Source: Winogradskyella sp.
GTDB taxonomy: Bacteria > Bacteroidota > Bacteroidia > Flavobacteriales > Flavobacteriaceae
NCBI RefSeq assembly: GCF_003712105.1
Contig: NZ_RHLG01000004.1
Coordinates: forward strand, 1 to 64,000
Reading direction: 5' to 3'
Length of the DNA stretch: 64,000 nucleotides
The notes under the pieces: model-generated
The model's database searches: none
What the model was told of the DNA's origin: nothing
Seen by the model: only the letters and a program-made list of their open reading frames with translations
Program-made: the position numbers and the translations under genes
Part shown: positions 27,831-37,873 of the stretch, piece after piece
Position numbering within the stretch: the first letter of the stretch is position 1
Layout: each line of letters opens with the position of its first letter

Positions 27831-30593
27831 TTAATCATCTACTTTCTTATCTTCATTTTTAATATTTGGCTCTTTATAATCTCCACCATTGGCAACAGTC
27901 CAGTATTTCATTTCTTTAAAGTGAGTTTTGATGGCTTTATTCACTTCTTCTACAGTAAGGCTTTTTACTTTATCTTCAATTTCTTTCTGAAACATCATAT
28001 CTCTGTCATAATACAGGTTATTATTAATTGTACTTGCAAGCTCATTATCCTTAGCTCGAGATACATTTTGAGCTTGAACCCAACCCGAAACAGCATCTTT
28101 TAATTCTTGCTCAGTAATTCCATCTTTAATAAAGCGTGCAATCTCTTCTTTAAAACCTTTTTGCACCTTAAATTCATTTTCTGGAGCATAGATAGCATAA
28201 ATATACATGCTTGAGTTTTTATCGTCTTTATCACCATCTACATTTACTCCACCACCTGCTCCGTAGCTTACACCATCTTGCTGACGTAATCTAGTAGCAA
28301 TACGAGAATTAAGGAAACCACCACCAAACACAGAACCAGCAACCTGCAAGGCAGCATAATCTTCATCGTATTGGCTGCACTCAAAATTTAAGAATCCAAG
28401 TGTGAAGGCATTTTTCTTATCTGGCGTTTTTATGTTTTCATTAGCTGGATTATTAGGAGCATATGGATCTTTAATTTCAGAATATGGTTTATCAGATTTA
28501 AAATCTGCGAAAGCAGTTTCAAAATAGTCTTTTAGTCCTTGTTCATCAATGTTACCAATTGCCACTAAAGTTGCATTATTTGAAATTCCATAAAATTCAT
28601 CATAATAAGCTTTCATATCTTCTACACTCACATCATTTATGGCAGCTAACTCATCTTCCATACTCATATTGTAAAGAGGATGTCCTTTTTTATATTTCTG
28701 ATTAATCTCACCCAACTTCTTTTGCACTAAATATTGAGGTTCTGTTTTATTGCGCTCAATATTGGCTATATCTTGAGTTTTTAACTTATCTAATTCTGCT
28801 TGGTCAAACTTTGGAGATTTCAACATTTCAGTCATTAACTTCAAAGTTTCCATTAAATGTTCTTTTGTAGAAGTAACAGAAGCATAAGTTCTACCGTTAT
28901 TTCCACTAAAGAAAATGCTCGATTTTAATTCACTTAGTTTATCTTCAATATCTTGTCTAGATTTTGATATTGTACCCTTATTAAGCATTCGAGCAGTATA
29001 ACTAGCCACATTACCTTTATTCATAAGATCCTCAACAGTTCCATTTCTAAAAGTGAAATTAACATTAACTGTTTCTCCTCGATTAGCTTTATTAATAAAT
29101 CCGTATTCAATACCGGTGCCATTCAACGCACCAGAGTCTAAACGACTTTGAATATTTGCATAAGATACGTCGAAGGCCTCGCCAGCATCCATTGCTTCTT
29201 TTCCTTTATAACTAGTTACTAATTCCTCAAGACCTTCAGTATGAGGAATCTCTATTCGTATAGGCTGCTTTGTAGGAATAAAATTCCCAACTGTTCTATT
29301 CGTATTTATGAAGTAACGACTTAACACATCATTGACTTGTTCTAACGTAGCATTCTCAACACGATCTCTATGAATAAACATTAAACGCCAATCACCAGCT
29401 CCAATAAACTCACTAGTATAGGTTCCTAAAAATGAGGAGTTTCGCATTATTTGGTCCATTTGCTTAACAAGATTGGCTTTAGCGCGTTTTAATTCTTCTT
29501 CAGTAATTGGGTTTTCTCTTAGCCCATCGAACATATTTAAAAGTGTAGATTCAGCTTCTGCTAAAGGCTTATCAGAAGGCACGTCTACGTTAAAATACAT
29601 AAACCCTGGTTCTTTTGTAAATGGTGAAAAACTCCATATAGAAGATGCTTTTTTACTTTCTATTAAAGCTTTATACAAACGTCCTGAAGGTTGGTCTGTT
29701 AATACATTCTCCACGAGTGCTAATGGTGCATAATCTTCGTGAGAACCAGCAGGCGTATGGAATAATGTTGATACTAATTGTAAATCACCAACTCTACTTA
29801 ACTCTACTCTTTTCTCTCCATCTTGAGGTGGTTCGATCGTCGGCACATCTACTAAAGGTTTTTCTGGGTTTTTAAGTTCACCAAACTTCTTTTCAATGAG
29901 TGCTAAAGTCTTATCAGTATCAAACTTACCAGTAACCATCAATACGGCATTATCAGGTCTATAGTACTTTTTGTAAAATGCTTTTAAGTTATCAATTGGC
30001 ACGCGTTCAATATCAGATTTATTACCGATTGTAGATTGACCGTAGTTATGCCATAAAAAAGCCGAGCTAATAACTTTTTGCATTAATACACTTGTTGGAG
30101 AATTCTCACCAGACTCAAATTCATTTCTTACTACTGAAAACTCTGAATCTAAGTCCTTCTTCGCAATGTATGAATTTACCATACGATCTGCTTCTAGATC
30201 TAAAGCCCAATCTAAATTTTCATCCGTAGCATTAAATGTTTCAAAATAATTTGTTCGGTCATACCATGTCGTTCCATTAGGTCTTGCACCGTGTGATGTT
30301 AACTCTTTTGGAATATCAGGATGGTTAGGAGTTCCTTTAAATACGAGATGCTCTAATAGGTGAGCCATGCCTTTCTCTCCATAACCTTCATGTCTAGAAC
30401 CTACTTTATAAGTAATATTAACCGTAATAGTTTGCGAAGAATTATCCGGAAATAATAGAACTTTAAGTCCATTATCCATCATGTACTCTGTAATACCCTC
30501 AACCGAGGCTGTCTGTTTTGGTTGTGCTTCTATTACTACGAAAAATAGCAACATAGCAACAAGCACCAAACTAGTGCGTAAATTAGTTTTCAT
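27831..30593 (-). CDS. M16 family zinc metallopeptidase (exported)
   Basis: 920 residues with a signal peptide (about 1-23). The zinc motif HxxEH is in 'KGMAHLLEHLVFKGTPNHPDIP', and the distal glutamate region is 'SEFSVVRNEFESGENSP'. The C-terminal half includes 'IATRLRQQDGVSYGAGGGV', the R...Y pocket. Both halves are present, so this is a full pitrilysin-like enzyme. It is only distantly similar to the neighbouring M16 gene, so the pair is not a recent duplication. Confidence 0.95.
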   Translation of the reverse strand: MKTNLRTSLVLVAMLLFFVVIEAQPKQTASVEGITEYMMDNGLKVLLFPDNSSQTITVNITYKVGSRHEGYGEKGMAHLLEHLVFKGTPNHPDIPKELTSHGARPNGTTWYDRTNYFETFNATDENLDWALDLEADRMVNSYIAKKDLDSEFSVVRNEFESGENSPTSVLMQKVISSAFLWHNYGQSTIGNKSDIERVPIDNLKAFYKKYYRPDNAVLMVTGKFDTDKTLALIEKKFGELKNPEKPLVDVPTIEPPQDGEKRVELSRVGDLQLVSTLFHTPAGSHEDYAPLALVENVLTDQPSGRLYKALIESKKASSIWSFSPFTKEPGFMYFNVDVPSDKPLAEAESTLLNMFDGLRENPITEEELKRAKANLVKQMDQIMRNSSFLGTYTSEFIGAGDWRLMFIHRDRVENATLEQVNDVLSRYFINTNRTVGNFIPTKQPIRIEIPHTEGLEELVTSYKGKEAMDAGEAFDVSYANIQSRLDSGALNGTGIEYGFINKANRGETVNVNFTFRNGTVEDLMNKGNVASYTARMLNKGTISKSRQDIEDKLSELKSSIFFSGNNGRTYASVTSTKEHLMETLKLMTEMLKSPKFDQAELDKLKTQDIANIERNKTEPQYLVQKKLGEINQKYKKGHPLYNMSMEDELAAINDVSVEDMKAYYDEFYGISNNATLVAIGNIDEQGLKDYFETAFADFKSDKPYSEIKDPYAPNNPANENIKTPDKKNAFTLGFLNFECSQYDEDYAALQVAGSVFGGGFLNSRIATRLRQQDGVSYGAGGGVNVDGDKDDKNSSMYIYAIYAPENEFKVQKGFKEEIARFIKDGITEQELKDAVSGWVQAQNVSRAKDNELASTINNNLYYDRDMMFQKEIEDKVKSLTVEEVNKAIKTHFKEMKYWTVANGGDYKEPNIKNEDKKVDD

Positions 30594-30884
30594 GTTTTTT
30601 GATAGTTTTAATTTCTGTTTTAAAATTAAACATTAAGACTTTAAGTTGATGTTAAATAGGTAGATTTCTTAATTAGCATATAAAACAAATATGCAAGTTT
30701 TAACTAATTAATAATTAAGCATAAAGATAATTTACAACTTAAAGATTAAATATTTTAACATTGAATTAAGGCAATTTGAGATGGTTATTATCGCTCGATT
30801 TTTATTCCTATACTGTTAACAACTTCCGTTTTCTAAACTCATAAATAATTGTATTTTTAAGCTCTATTTTAACCAAATCAATTC
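30594..30884. other. Intergenic region between divergent M16 and parA genes (291 bp)
   Basis: Very AT-rich, with no open frame of note and no repeat that I can support. It must hold the divergent promoters of the M16 and parA genes, but I see no full TTTG/TAnnTTTG pair. No parS-like palindrome was spotted here by eye. Confidence 0.4.
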
Positions 30885-31646
30885 ATGGGTAAAATCATTG
30901 CCATTGCAAACCAAAAAGGTGGTGTTGGTAAAACAACTACCTCGGTAAACTTAGCCGCTTCTCTTGGAGTATTAGAAAAGAAAGTACTGCTTATCGATGC
31001 AGATCCGCAAGCTAATGCCAGTTCTGGTTTGGGCTTAGACGTCGATGCTGTAGAAATCGGTTCGTATCAGGTTCTTGAGCACACAAAATCTGCTAATGAC
31101 GCTATTACTAGTTCTAATACACCAAATGTGGACATTATACCTGCACACATAGACTTAGTTGCCATAGAAATAGAATTGGTAGACAAAGATGAGCGCGAGT
31201 ACATGCTTAAAAAAGCGCTTGTAGAGATTAAGGATAATTACGATTTTATCATTATCGATTGTGCGCCATCTTTAGGTTTATTGACGTTAAATGCATTGAC
31301 CGCAGCAGATTCGGTAATTATACCTATTCAATGTGAATATTTTGCTCTTGAAGGATTAGGGAAACTTTTGAATACTATTAAGAGTGTGCAAAAAATTCAT
31401 AATGAAGCCTTAGATATTGAAGGTATGCTTTTAACAATGTTCGACTCTAGACTTCGATTATCTAACCAAGTGGTTGAGGAAGTACAAAAGCATTTTAGCG
31501 ATATGGTTTTTGAAACCATTATTCAAAGAAATGTACGATTAAGTGAAGCGCCTAGTTATGGCGAAAGTATAATAAATTATGATGTAAGCAGCAGAGGTGC
31601 AGCAAATTACCTTAACTTAGCTAAGGAAATTATAAAAAAGAACTGA
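30885..31646 (+). CDS. parA: Chromosome-partitioning ATPase ParA (Soj)
   Basis: 253 residues, typical of chromosomal ParA/Soj. The deviant Walker A '[19 protein letters not shown]' is at residues 8-26, Walker A' '[16 protein letters not shown]' follows, and '[20 protein letters not shown]' is the Walker B region. It binds DNA non-specifically in the ATP state and, with ParB, segregates the origin. It is directly followed by parB. Confidence 0.97.
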   Translation: MGKIIAIANQKGGVGKTTTSVNLAASLGVLEKKVLLIDADPQANASSGLGLDVDAVEIGSYQVLEHTKSANDAITSSNTPNVDIIPAHIDLVAIEIELVDKDEREYMLKKALVEIKDNYDFIIIDCAPSLGLLTLNALTAADSVIIPIQCEYFALEGLGKLLNTIKSVQKIHNEALDIEGMLLTMFDSRLRLSNQVVEEVQKHFSDMVFETIIQRNVRLSEAPSYGESIINYDVSSRGAANYLNLAKEIIKKN

Positions 31647-31650
31647 TAAC

Positions 31651-32550
31651 ATGGCGAAGGCAACAAAAAAGCAAGCTCTAGGTCGAGGACTTTCAGCATT
31701 ATTAAAAGACCCAGATAATGATATAAAATCTGCATCTGACAAGAATGCTGATAAAGTTGTTGGAAATATAGTTGAGTTAGATATTGAGGATATAGAGATT
31801 AATCCGTTTCAACCAAGAACCAATTTTAATGAAGAAACGCTTAGAGAACTCGCGTCTTCAATAAGAGAACTTGGCGTTATACAACCAATTACCGTAAGAA
31901 AATTAGCCTTTAATAAGTATCAACTTGTTTCGGGTGAACGACGTTACAGAGCTTCAAAACTAATTGGTAACTCAACAATTCCAGCATATATTAGAATTGC
32001 TAACGATCAAGAATCGTTAGAAATGGCATTGGTTGAAAATATTCAACGTCAAGACTTAGACCCAATAGAGATTGCCTTGTCATACCAACGCCTTATTGAC
32101 GAAATTCAACTTACTCAAGAACAAATGAGTGATCGTGTTGGTAAAAAACGTTCTACAATTTCTAACTATTTACGGTTATTAAAGTTAGACCCAATTATTC
32201 AAACAGGTATGAGAGATGGGTTTATTAGCATGGGGCATGGTCGCGCAATGATTAATATTGACAATCAAATTGACCAACTAGAAGTTTACGAAAAAATTAT
32301 AACCAGTAAACTGTCTGTTAGAGCTACAGAAGCTTTGGTGAAAAACCTTAATAATCCTAAAACTGTTGTAAAATCTGAAACAATAGAAATTCCAAAACCA
32401 ATTAAAAAAGGAATTAAGGAATTCTCAGAATACTTTGGCCATAAAATTGACGTTAAAGTAGCAAAGAATGGTAGTGGTAAAATTTCGATACCTTTTCATT
32501 CTGAAGAAGATTTTAATCGTATTATTAAACTTATTAAAAGTGCTAAATAA
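31651..32550 (+). CDS. parB: Chromosome-partitioning protein ParB (Spo0J)
   Basis: 299 residues. The CTPase/N-terminal domain includes 'IEINPFQPRTNFNEETLRELASSIRELGVIQPITVRK' and 'LVSGERRYRASKLIG' (the GERRxRA box), followed by 'ENIQRQDLDPIEIA' and the HTH 'LTQEQMSDRVGKKRSTISNYLRLLKL'. A C-terminal dimerisation part follows. ParB loads at parS and partners with ParA, whose gene ends four bases upstream. The end of the gene overlaps the start of the DUF5683 gene. Confidence 0.97.
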   Translation: MAKATKKQALGRGLSALLKDPDNDIKSASDKNADKVVGNIVELDIEDIEINPFQPRTNFNEETLRELASSIRELGVIQPITVRKLAFNKYQLVSGERRYRASKLIGNSTIPAYIRIANDQESLEMALVENIQRQDLDPIEIALSYQRLIDEIQLTQEQMSDRVGKKRSTISNYLRLLKLDPIIQTGMRDGFISMGHGRAMINIDNQIDQLEVYEKIITSKLSVRATEALVKNLNNPKTVVKSETIEIPKPIKKGIKEFSEYFGHKIDVKVAKNGSGKISIPFHSEEDFNRIIKLIKSAK

Positions 32551-33142
32551 ATCCGTTGTTTTAGTATTAATTGCACTTCTATTTTCTGTATCCATGTCTT
32601 CACAAATAAAAAGAGACAGTACAGTAAATACTAGCGTTGAAGAGCTCAACCTTGATAAGGCTTTACTTGTAAAGCGAGAAATTGACCCATTACGGCCGTC
32701 AAAAGCGGCATTCTATTCTGCCATTTTACCTGGCTTGGGGCAAGTTTACAATAAGAAGTATTGGAAAGTCCCTATCGTTGTTACCCTGATAACTGGTGGT
32801 ATTTTGATTTATGATTTTAATAATGGTGAGTATAACCGGTATCGTGATGCCTTTAAAAGGCGTTTAGCTGGCTTTACTGATGATGAGTTTTTTGGTAATG
32901 GAACAACACCGATTATATCGGACGATGGTTTAATAAGAGCACAGCGACAGTTCAGGCGAAATAGGGATATTGCATTATTATTGACTATAGGTTTTTATGC
33001 CCTGAATATTATAGATGCAAACGTAGATGCACATTTGCTTCAGTTTAATGTAGATGAAAATTTAGCGATGCGGCCTCATTTTCAATATAATCCAATGGAA
33101 GACTCTTCAGATTTGGGTGTGACGCTGAATTTTAAATTTTAG
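32540..33142 (+). CDS. DUF5683 domain-containing protein
   Basis: 200 residues when started at GTG 32540, which gives a normal signal peptide (VLNKSVVLVLIALLFSVSMS, then SQ) and an 11-base overlap with parB. The only in-frame ATG is at 32468, deep inside parB, and would add 24 mostly hydrophobic residues, so the GTG is preferred. The mature part contains 'PSKAAFYSAILPGLGQVYNKKYWKVPIVVTLITGG', the DUF5683 signature, with one or two membrane segments. The gene occupies this parB-dapB position in many flavobacteria, but its function is unknown. Confidence 0.85.
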   Translation: MLNKSVVLVLIALLFSVSMSSQIKRDSTVNTSVEELNLDKALLVKREIDPLRPSKAAFYSAILPGLGQVYNKKYWKVPIVVTLITGGILIYDFNNGEYNRYRDAFKRRLAGFTDDEFFGNGTTPIISDDGLIRAQRQFRRNRDIALLLTIGFYALNIIDANVDAHLLQFNVDENLAMRPHFQYNPMEDSSDLGVTLNFKF

Positions 33143-33154
33143 AATGATTAGTAT

Positions 33155-33862
33155 ATGAGAATAGCTTTACTCGGTTATGGTAAAATGGGGAAAACAATAG
33201 AGCAAATTGCGATTAATCGTGGCCATTCTATCTCGCTTAAAATTAATCATGATGAAGATGAACTAAACTTCTCTGATACTGATGTCGCTATCGATTTTAG
33301 TCTTCCGACTACTGCAATTAAAAATATTAAAGCAGCAATTGACGCCAATGTACCAGTAATTTCTGGCACAACAGGTTGGTTAGACAAATATGGTGATGTA
33401 ACTAATTATTGTAAGTCCAAAAATGGTGCATTTCTATACGCTTCGAATTTTAGTTTAGGCGTAAATATCTTTTTTGAAGTTAATCGTGTTTTGGCAACCT
33501 TAATTGCAGATTACAAAGATTACAATCTCGATATTGAAGAAATTCACCACACCCAAAAGTTAGATGCACCTAGCGGCACAGCCATTTCATTAGCCAATGA
33601 TATTATCAGCAACTCAAATTATAAAAATTGGGAACTTGATAATGGCGATACTGACACTATTAAGATACATGCGAAACGCATAGAAAATGTCCCTGGCACA
33701 CATACGGTCAATTATAATTCTGAAGTAGATACTATTGAAATTAAACATACTGCTCACAACAGACAAGGTTTTGCATTAGGTGCCGTTATTGCCGCAGAAT
33801 GGATAGCTGATAAAAAAGGTGTCTTTAGTATGAAAGACGTCCTAGGTTTAAATGTCAAATGA
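33155..33862 (+). CDS. dapB: 4-hydroxy-tetrahydrodipicolinate reductase
   Basis: 235 residues, the lysine/diaminopimelate-pathway reductase. The nucleotide-binding 'ALLGYGKMGKTIEQIA' is at the N-terminus, and the catalytic motif 'EIHHTQKLDAPSGTAISLAN' carries the His pair and Lys. 'VIAAEWIADKKGVFSMKDVLGL' is the conserved C-terminal end. It is slightly shorter than the proteobacterial enzyme, as is usual for Bacteroidota. Confidence 0.97.
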   Translation: MRIALLGYGKMGKTIEQIAINRGHSISLKINHDEDELNFSDTDVAIDFSLPTTAIKNIKAAIDANVPVISGTTGWLDKYGDVTNYCKSKNGAFLYASNFSLGVNIFFEVNRVLATLIADYKDYNLDIEEIHHTQKLDAPSGTAISLANDIISNSNYKNWELDNGDTDTIKIHAKRIENVPGTHTVNYNSEVDTIEIKHTAHNRQGFALGAVIAAEWIADKKGVFSMKDVLGLNVK

Positions 33863-33873
33863 TAAATGTTTGA

Positions 33874-34242
33874 ATGACGAATCTTAAAAAAAATGACTTA
33901 AAGGATAGAACCAAATCTTTTGCTCATGATTGCATAAAAATCACAGCTCAATTATCAAATGACTATTTATCTAATCATATAAAAAAGCAACTTATTCGAA
34001 GTTCGACTTCAGTAGCAGCAAATTATAGAGCTACTTGTATAGCACAATCAAAAAAAGCCTTTATTGCTAAAATTAGCATTGTTATTGAGGAGATTGATGA
34101 AAGTTTGTTTTGGATAGAATTTATTCAAGATGAAAACTTACTTTTGCCTGAAAGCTGTAAATCTTTGTTAAAAGAAGCTGATGAATTGACAAGAATTTTC
34201 ATTTCATCAAGAAAAACTGCAAATTTGAACCTAAACAACTAA
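33874..34242 (+). CDS. Four-helix-bundle protein (23S rRNA intervening-sequence type)
   Basis: 122 residues, predicted all-helical. Motifs 'DLKDRTKSFAHDCIKI', 'HIKKQLIRSSTSVAANYRATCIAQSKKAFIAKI' and 'EEIDESLFWIEFI' are diagnostic of the four-helix-bundle (IVP/S23) family, related to the bAvd accessory protein of diversity-generating retroelements. No retroelement is nearby. It sits between dapB and lepB, which are otherwise neighbours in flavobacteria, so it looks inserted. The short flanks contain the repetitive-looking TTGGTCATTAGACATTAATC stretch (34259-34278). The cellular role is unknown. Confidence 0.88.
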   Translation: MTNLKKNDLKDRTKSFAHDCIKITAQLSNDYLSNHIKKQLIRSSTSVAANYRATCIAQSKKAFIAKISIVIEEIDESLFWIEFIQDENLLLPESCKSLLKEADELTRIFISSRKTANLNLNN

Positions 34243-34293
34243 ATCTAAAATTGATTATTGGTCATTAGACATTAATCAATCAAAAATATTTAT

Positions 34294-35922
34294 ATGGACT
34301 CGACACAGTGGTTAATATTTATAATAATAATACAAATTATACATGGCTTAGGCACTTGGAAGCTTTACATTAAAGCTGGCCGACAAGCTTGGGAAGCATT
34401 TATTCCTATTTATAACGCGGTCATTTTAATGAAAATTATCACTCGGCCTTGGTGGTGGGTTATCCTCATTTTTCTGCCAATTGTAAATTTAATTATGATT
34501 CCAGCAGTTTGGGTAGAAACTGCGAGAGCCTTTGGTAAAGACACTAAATTTGATGCCTTAATTTGTATACTTACTTTAGGATTTTACTTATACTATCTTA
34601 ACTATTTAGCTGATGTTGAGTTTATTGAAAACCGTGAACTTAAGCCTAAGACTTCAACAGGCGAATGGATTACCTCTATCCTATTTGCCATTGTTGCTGC
34701 AACTATAGTACATACTTACTTTTTTCAACCATTTGTAATTCCATCTTCATCATTAGAAAAGTCCTTATTAGTCGGTGATTTTTTAATTGTGAGTAAGTTA
34801 CATTATGGTGCTCGTGCTCCAATGACTACAGTAGGAACACCTATGGTACATGATACAATTCCTGTATTAAAATCTAAATCGTATTTATACAGCGACAATT
34901 ATGAAAAGCGGGAAACAGCTTGGCAAAACAAATTGCAATTACCATACTTTAGATTTCCTTCATTTGAAAAAATAAAGAACAACGACTACGTCGTTTTTGG
35001 TCAGCCTGCTGACACATTACGAAACATGGATATATTTACACCAGACCGTAATTATTATAAACCTATAGATAAGAAAACGAACCTTGTAAAACGTTGCGTG
35101 GCTATACCTGGTGATACTTTAGAAATTAGAGAAGGTTATGTATATATCAACGGTAAAAAGAATGTAATTCCAGGTCGTGGTGAGCTCCAATTTTCATACG
35201 ATGTAAAATTGAAGAATCCTTTACGCTCTCAGGCAGATGTAGACAGAATTCTGAAAGTAATTGACAGAGCAGATATAGATGATGGTTTTGGACGAGTTCC
35301 AAATACTGAAGATACTTACAGAGTTTTTGCCGCTTCGGATAAGGCAATCGCAGCTTTAAAGAACCATCCAGAAGTACTTTCTGTAAAACGAAATATTACT
35401 GAAAAAGGCCAATATGGAGCAACATTTCCTCGTGATCCAAATTATTCATGGAATGTTGACTTTTTCGGGCCATTATATATCCCAAAGGCTGGTACAACCA
35501 CTGAGCTTAATGTACAGAATTTACCATTATTTGATCGCTTAATACAAGAATATGAAGGTCATAATGTGTATGCCAGAGGTAATGAGGTTGTATTAGATGG
35601 AGAAGTCGTTGACTCCTATACTTTTGAAAAGGACTATTACTGGATGATGGGTGATAACCGTCATAACTCAGTAGATAGTCGTGCTTGGGGATTTGTGCCC
35701 TTTGACCATGTTATTGGTAAGCCTGTATTTATTTGGATGAGTATCGACGGAATTAATGATGGTATTAAAAATTGGAGCTTCCGCTGGGATAGAGTCTTTA
35801 CTACTGTGAATGGTAAAGGTGAGCGCGTATCGTACTTATTGCCGTTTTTAGCTGTTATTATTGGTATTACATTCTTTAATCGTTGGCGCAAAAAGAAAAA
35901 GCTAAAATCTGAAACTAAATAA
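34294..35922 (+). CDS. lepB: Signal peptidase I
   Basis: 542 residues, much longer than the ~320 of E. coli. The N-terminal ~120 residues are a DUF5684-like membrane domain with about three helices, followed by another helix. The S26 core then begins with 'FVIPSSSLEKSLLVGDFLIVSK', catalytic Ser most likely S153. The general base is K266 in 'NLVKRCVAIPGDTLEIREG', and the last box is 'YWMMGDNRHNSVDSRAWGFVP'. A ~190-residue insertion separates the Lys box from the GDN box, as is typical of Bacteroidota. It removes signal peptides of exported proteins. A final C-terminal membrane helix is present. Confidence 0.95.
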   Translation: MDSTQWLIFIIIIQIIHGLGTWKLYIKAGRQAWEAFIPIYNAVILMKIITRPWWWVILIFLPIVNLIMIPAVWVETARAFGKDTKFDALICILTLGFYLYYLNYLADVEFIENRELKPKTSTGEWITSILFAIVAATIVHTYFFQPFVIPSSSLEKSLLVGDFLIVSKLHYGARAPMTTVGTPMVHDTIPVLKSKSYLYSDNYEKRETAWQNKLQLPYFRFPSFEKIKNNDYVVFGQPADTLRNMDIFTPDRNYYKPIDKKTNLVKRCVAIPGDTLEIREGYVYINGKKNVIPGRGELQFSYDVKLKNPLRSQADVDRILKVIDRADIDDGFGRVPNTEDTYRVFAASDKAIAALKNHPEVLSVKRNITEKGQYGATFPRDPNYSWNVDFFGPLYIPKAGTTTELNVQNLPLFDRLIQEYEGHNVYARGNEVVLDGEVVDSYTFEKDYYWMMGDNRHNSVDSRAWGFVPFDHVIGKPVFIWMSIDGINDGIKNWSFRWDRVFTTVNGKGERVSYLLPFLAVIIGITFFNRWRKKKKLKSETK

Positions 35923-35934
35923 TTCAGATCTAGA

Positions 35935-36549
35935 ATGCTTCTGCATCCTACATACTTTCCAAACATTGCTCATTTTAAAGCAATGATATCAAGCGAAAAT
36001 CTGATTTTCGAAGTTTGTGATAATTACCAAAAACAGACTTATAGAAACAGAGCAGAGATTTATGCCGCTAATGGTAAGCTCGCATTGTCCGTTCCGGTTT
36101 CATATACCCAAAAACATCGACAACAAACCAAAGATGTCTTAATTTCGGGAACAGAACAATGGCAAGCCCAGCATCTTAAGTCGTTAGATTCTGCATATCG
36201 TATGTCTCCTTTTTATGAATTTTATCGTGATGATTTAAGGCCTATATTCAATACTAAATTCAAATATCTGCTTGATGTTACTCTTATGAGTTTTGAGTTA
36301 CTTTGCGAATGCCTTGAACTGAATATAGATTATAAGCTCTCCGATGAATATGCCCCTCATGATAATGAACCAAATGATTATCGATATTTAGTTAATGCTA
36401 AAGTTAAAGATGAATCTCAATTTTTAAAATACACGCAAGTTTTTACGCAAAAACATGGGTATTTGCCTAATCTTAGCATTTTGGATTTACTTTTTAATGA
36501 AGGTCCAAACACAATAAATCACCTTAATAATTTAGACCTGAACAACTAA
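35935..36549 (+). CDS. WbqC family protein
   Basis: 204 residues. 'HPTYFPNIAHFKAMI', 'YQKQTYRNRAEIYAANGKLALSVPV', 'WQAQHLKSLDSAYRMSPFYEFYRDDLRPIF' are WbqC family hallmarks. WbqC-like proteins occur in polysaccharide loci and near lepB in Bacteroidota; the activity is not established. It follows lepB by 12 bases and shares its last base with the next start. Confidence 0.88.
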   Translation: MLLHPTYFPNIAHFKAMISSENLIFEVCDNYQKQTYRNRAEIYAANGKLALSVPVSYTQKHRQQTKDVLISGTEQWQAQHLKSLDSAYRMSPFYEFYRDDLRPIFNTKFKYLLDVTLMSFELLCECLELNIDYKLSDEYAPHDNEPNDYRYLVNAKVKDESQFLKYTQVFTQKHGYLPNLSILDLLFNEGPNTINHLNNLDLNN

Positions 36550-36863
36550 TGCTTCAGCTAATTTTACATTATGGTATTCATATTTTGGGACCGTTGCTTG
36601 TTGCCATTATTTTCTTTAGAAAGCAATGGAAAAGAGCATTTATAATAATGCTTTTAGGGTTTTTAATAGATATGGATCATCTGCTGGCAGACCCAATTTT
36701 TGATGCAAATCGATGTAGCATCAATTTTCATATACTTCATAGCTATTATGCCATTGGTGTATATCTTCTTTTAGCTCTAATAAAACAGACAAGACTACTT
36801 GGATTAGGCTTACTCATACATATTGTGGCTGATGCAGTAGATTGTTGGTTTATGCTATTTTAA
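36549..36863 (+). CDS. DUF6122 family membrane protein
   Basis: 104 residues, mostly hydrophobic with three to four membrane segments. Polar residues lie in helices: 'HYGIHILGPLLVA', 'GFLIDMDHLLADPIFDANRCSINFHILHSYYA' and 'HIVADAVDCWF'. The His/Asp arrangement resembles the YdjM/metal-dependent membrane hydrolase group, so a membrane-embedded metal site is possible. It ends overlapping the stop of the convergent EEP gene by nine bases. Confidence 0.78.
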   Translation: MLQLILHYGIHILGPLLVAIIFFRKQWKRAFIIMLLGFLIDMDHLLADPIFDANRCSINFHILHSYYAIGVYLLLALIKQTRLLGLGLLIHIVADAVDCWFMLF

Positions 36864-37868
36864 GGTCGCTTTAATAGGGAAATGATCAGATAACTTAATA
36901 TTATAATTCTTAAAGCCATTAACTTCAAACGACGTATCTGTAAGTATAAAATCTATTCTTAGGGGAATTCTATTAAAATCAAACGTTTTACCAAAACCAT
37001 TGCCAGCTACATTAAAGGCATCATTAAAATCGCCTTTTATCTTATCATACACATAAGAGTACGCCGTGTTATTAAAATCGCCTGTAATAATGGTTCTATA
37101 TTTACACTGCTTTCGATGCGCTACAACCAATTCGGCTTGCGATTGCTGCATCTGGAACACCTCACCTATTCGGCGTGTTAATTCTTCAGAACCTTCCTTC
37201 TGTAAATCGCTAACTTCAGTACTAACCTTAGATGATTGTAAATGTAAATTATAAACTCTTATAGTATCTCTCTGCTTAACAATGTCGATATAAATAGCGC
37301 TATTTGATGTATTTGGAAATTTGATGTTACCAGAGTTTATAATCGGAAACTTTGAAAAAATGGCTTGGCCACTTTTTATTTTATCACCTGTTATATGTTC
37401 ATATTTTTCATAACCAGGCAGATTGAAAGTTTCTGTTTTCCGATACTCTTGTATACTCAGAATTGAAGGTTTTTCTGAAGTGATAAACTTTAAAATATCT
37501 GCCTCGGTGTTTTTATTGGGCATCCAATTAAACACATTAAACAGGCGCACATTATAATTCATTACAGAAAAATTTAAATCATCTTCAACTGTTTTAGAAC
37601 CTGTAAATTTATAAATAGATGTAATGTAATTAAAGCCTAAAAGCAATACCAAAAACGATAATAAGAGCTGCTTTTTTACATTAAATAGCCAATACAAAAA
37701 GAACAAAATATTAAGAAAAATAAGCCCCGGAACTGCTAAACTTAAAACCGATAATATAGAAAAACTTTTAGGAGGAATATAAGGCAGTACATAAGCAATT
37801 AATAACAGAAAGGCGGCCAATGAATTGGCAAAGAATACAATTCTGTTTATAAAACTAAGTCCTTTCAC
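36855..37868 (-). CDS. Membrane-anchored endonuclease/exonuclease/phosphatase family protein
   Basis: 337 residues. Three N-terminal membrane helices (about 8-95) precede an EEP (DNase I-like) domain: 'FSVMNYNVRLFN', 'PSILSIQEYRK' (catalytic Glu), 'TIITGDFNNTAYS' (GDFN) and the C-terminal 'LSDHFPIKA' (SDH). The active-site residues are therefore complete. The substrate could be a nucleic acid or a phosphoester lipid. It is downstream of two rhomboid genes on the same strand. Confidence 0.92.
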   Translation of the reverse strand: MKGLSFINRIVFFANSLAAFLLLIAYVLPYIPPKSFSILSVLSLAVPGLIFLNILFFLYWLFNVKKQLLLSFLVLLLGFNYITSIYKFTGSKTVEDDLNFSVMNYNVRLFNVFNWMPNKNTEADILKFITSEKPSILSIQEYRKTETFNLPGYEKYEHITGDKIKSGQAIFSKFPIINSGNIKFPNTSNSAIYIDIVKQRDTIRVYNLHLQSSKVSTEVSDLQKEGSEELTRRIGEVFQMQQSQAELVVAHRKQCKYRTIITGDFNNTAYSYVYDKIKGDFNDAFNVAGNGFGKTFDFNRIPLRIDFILTDTSFEVNGFKNYNIKLSDHFPIKATLK

Positions 37869-37873
37869 TACTA

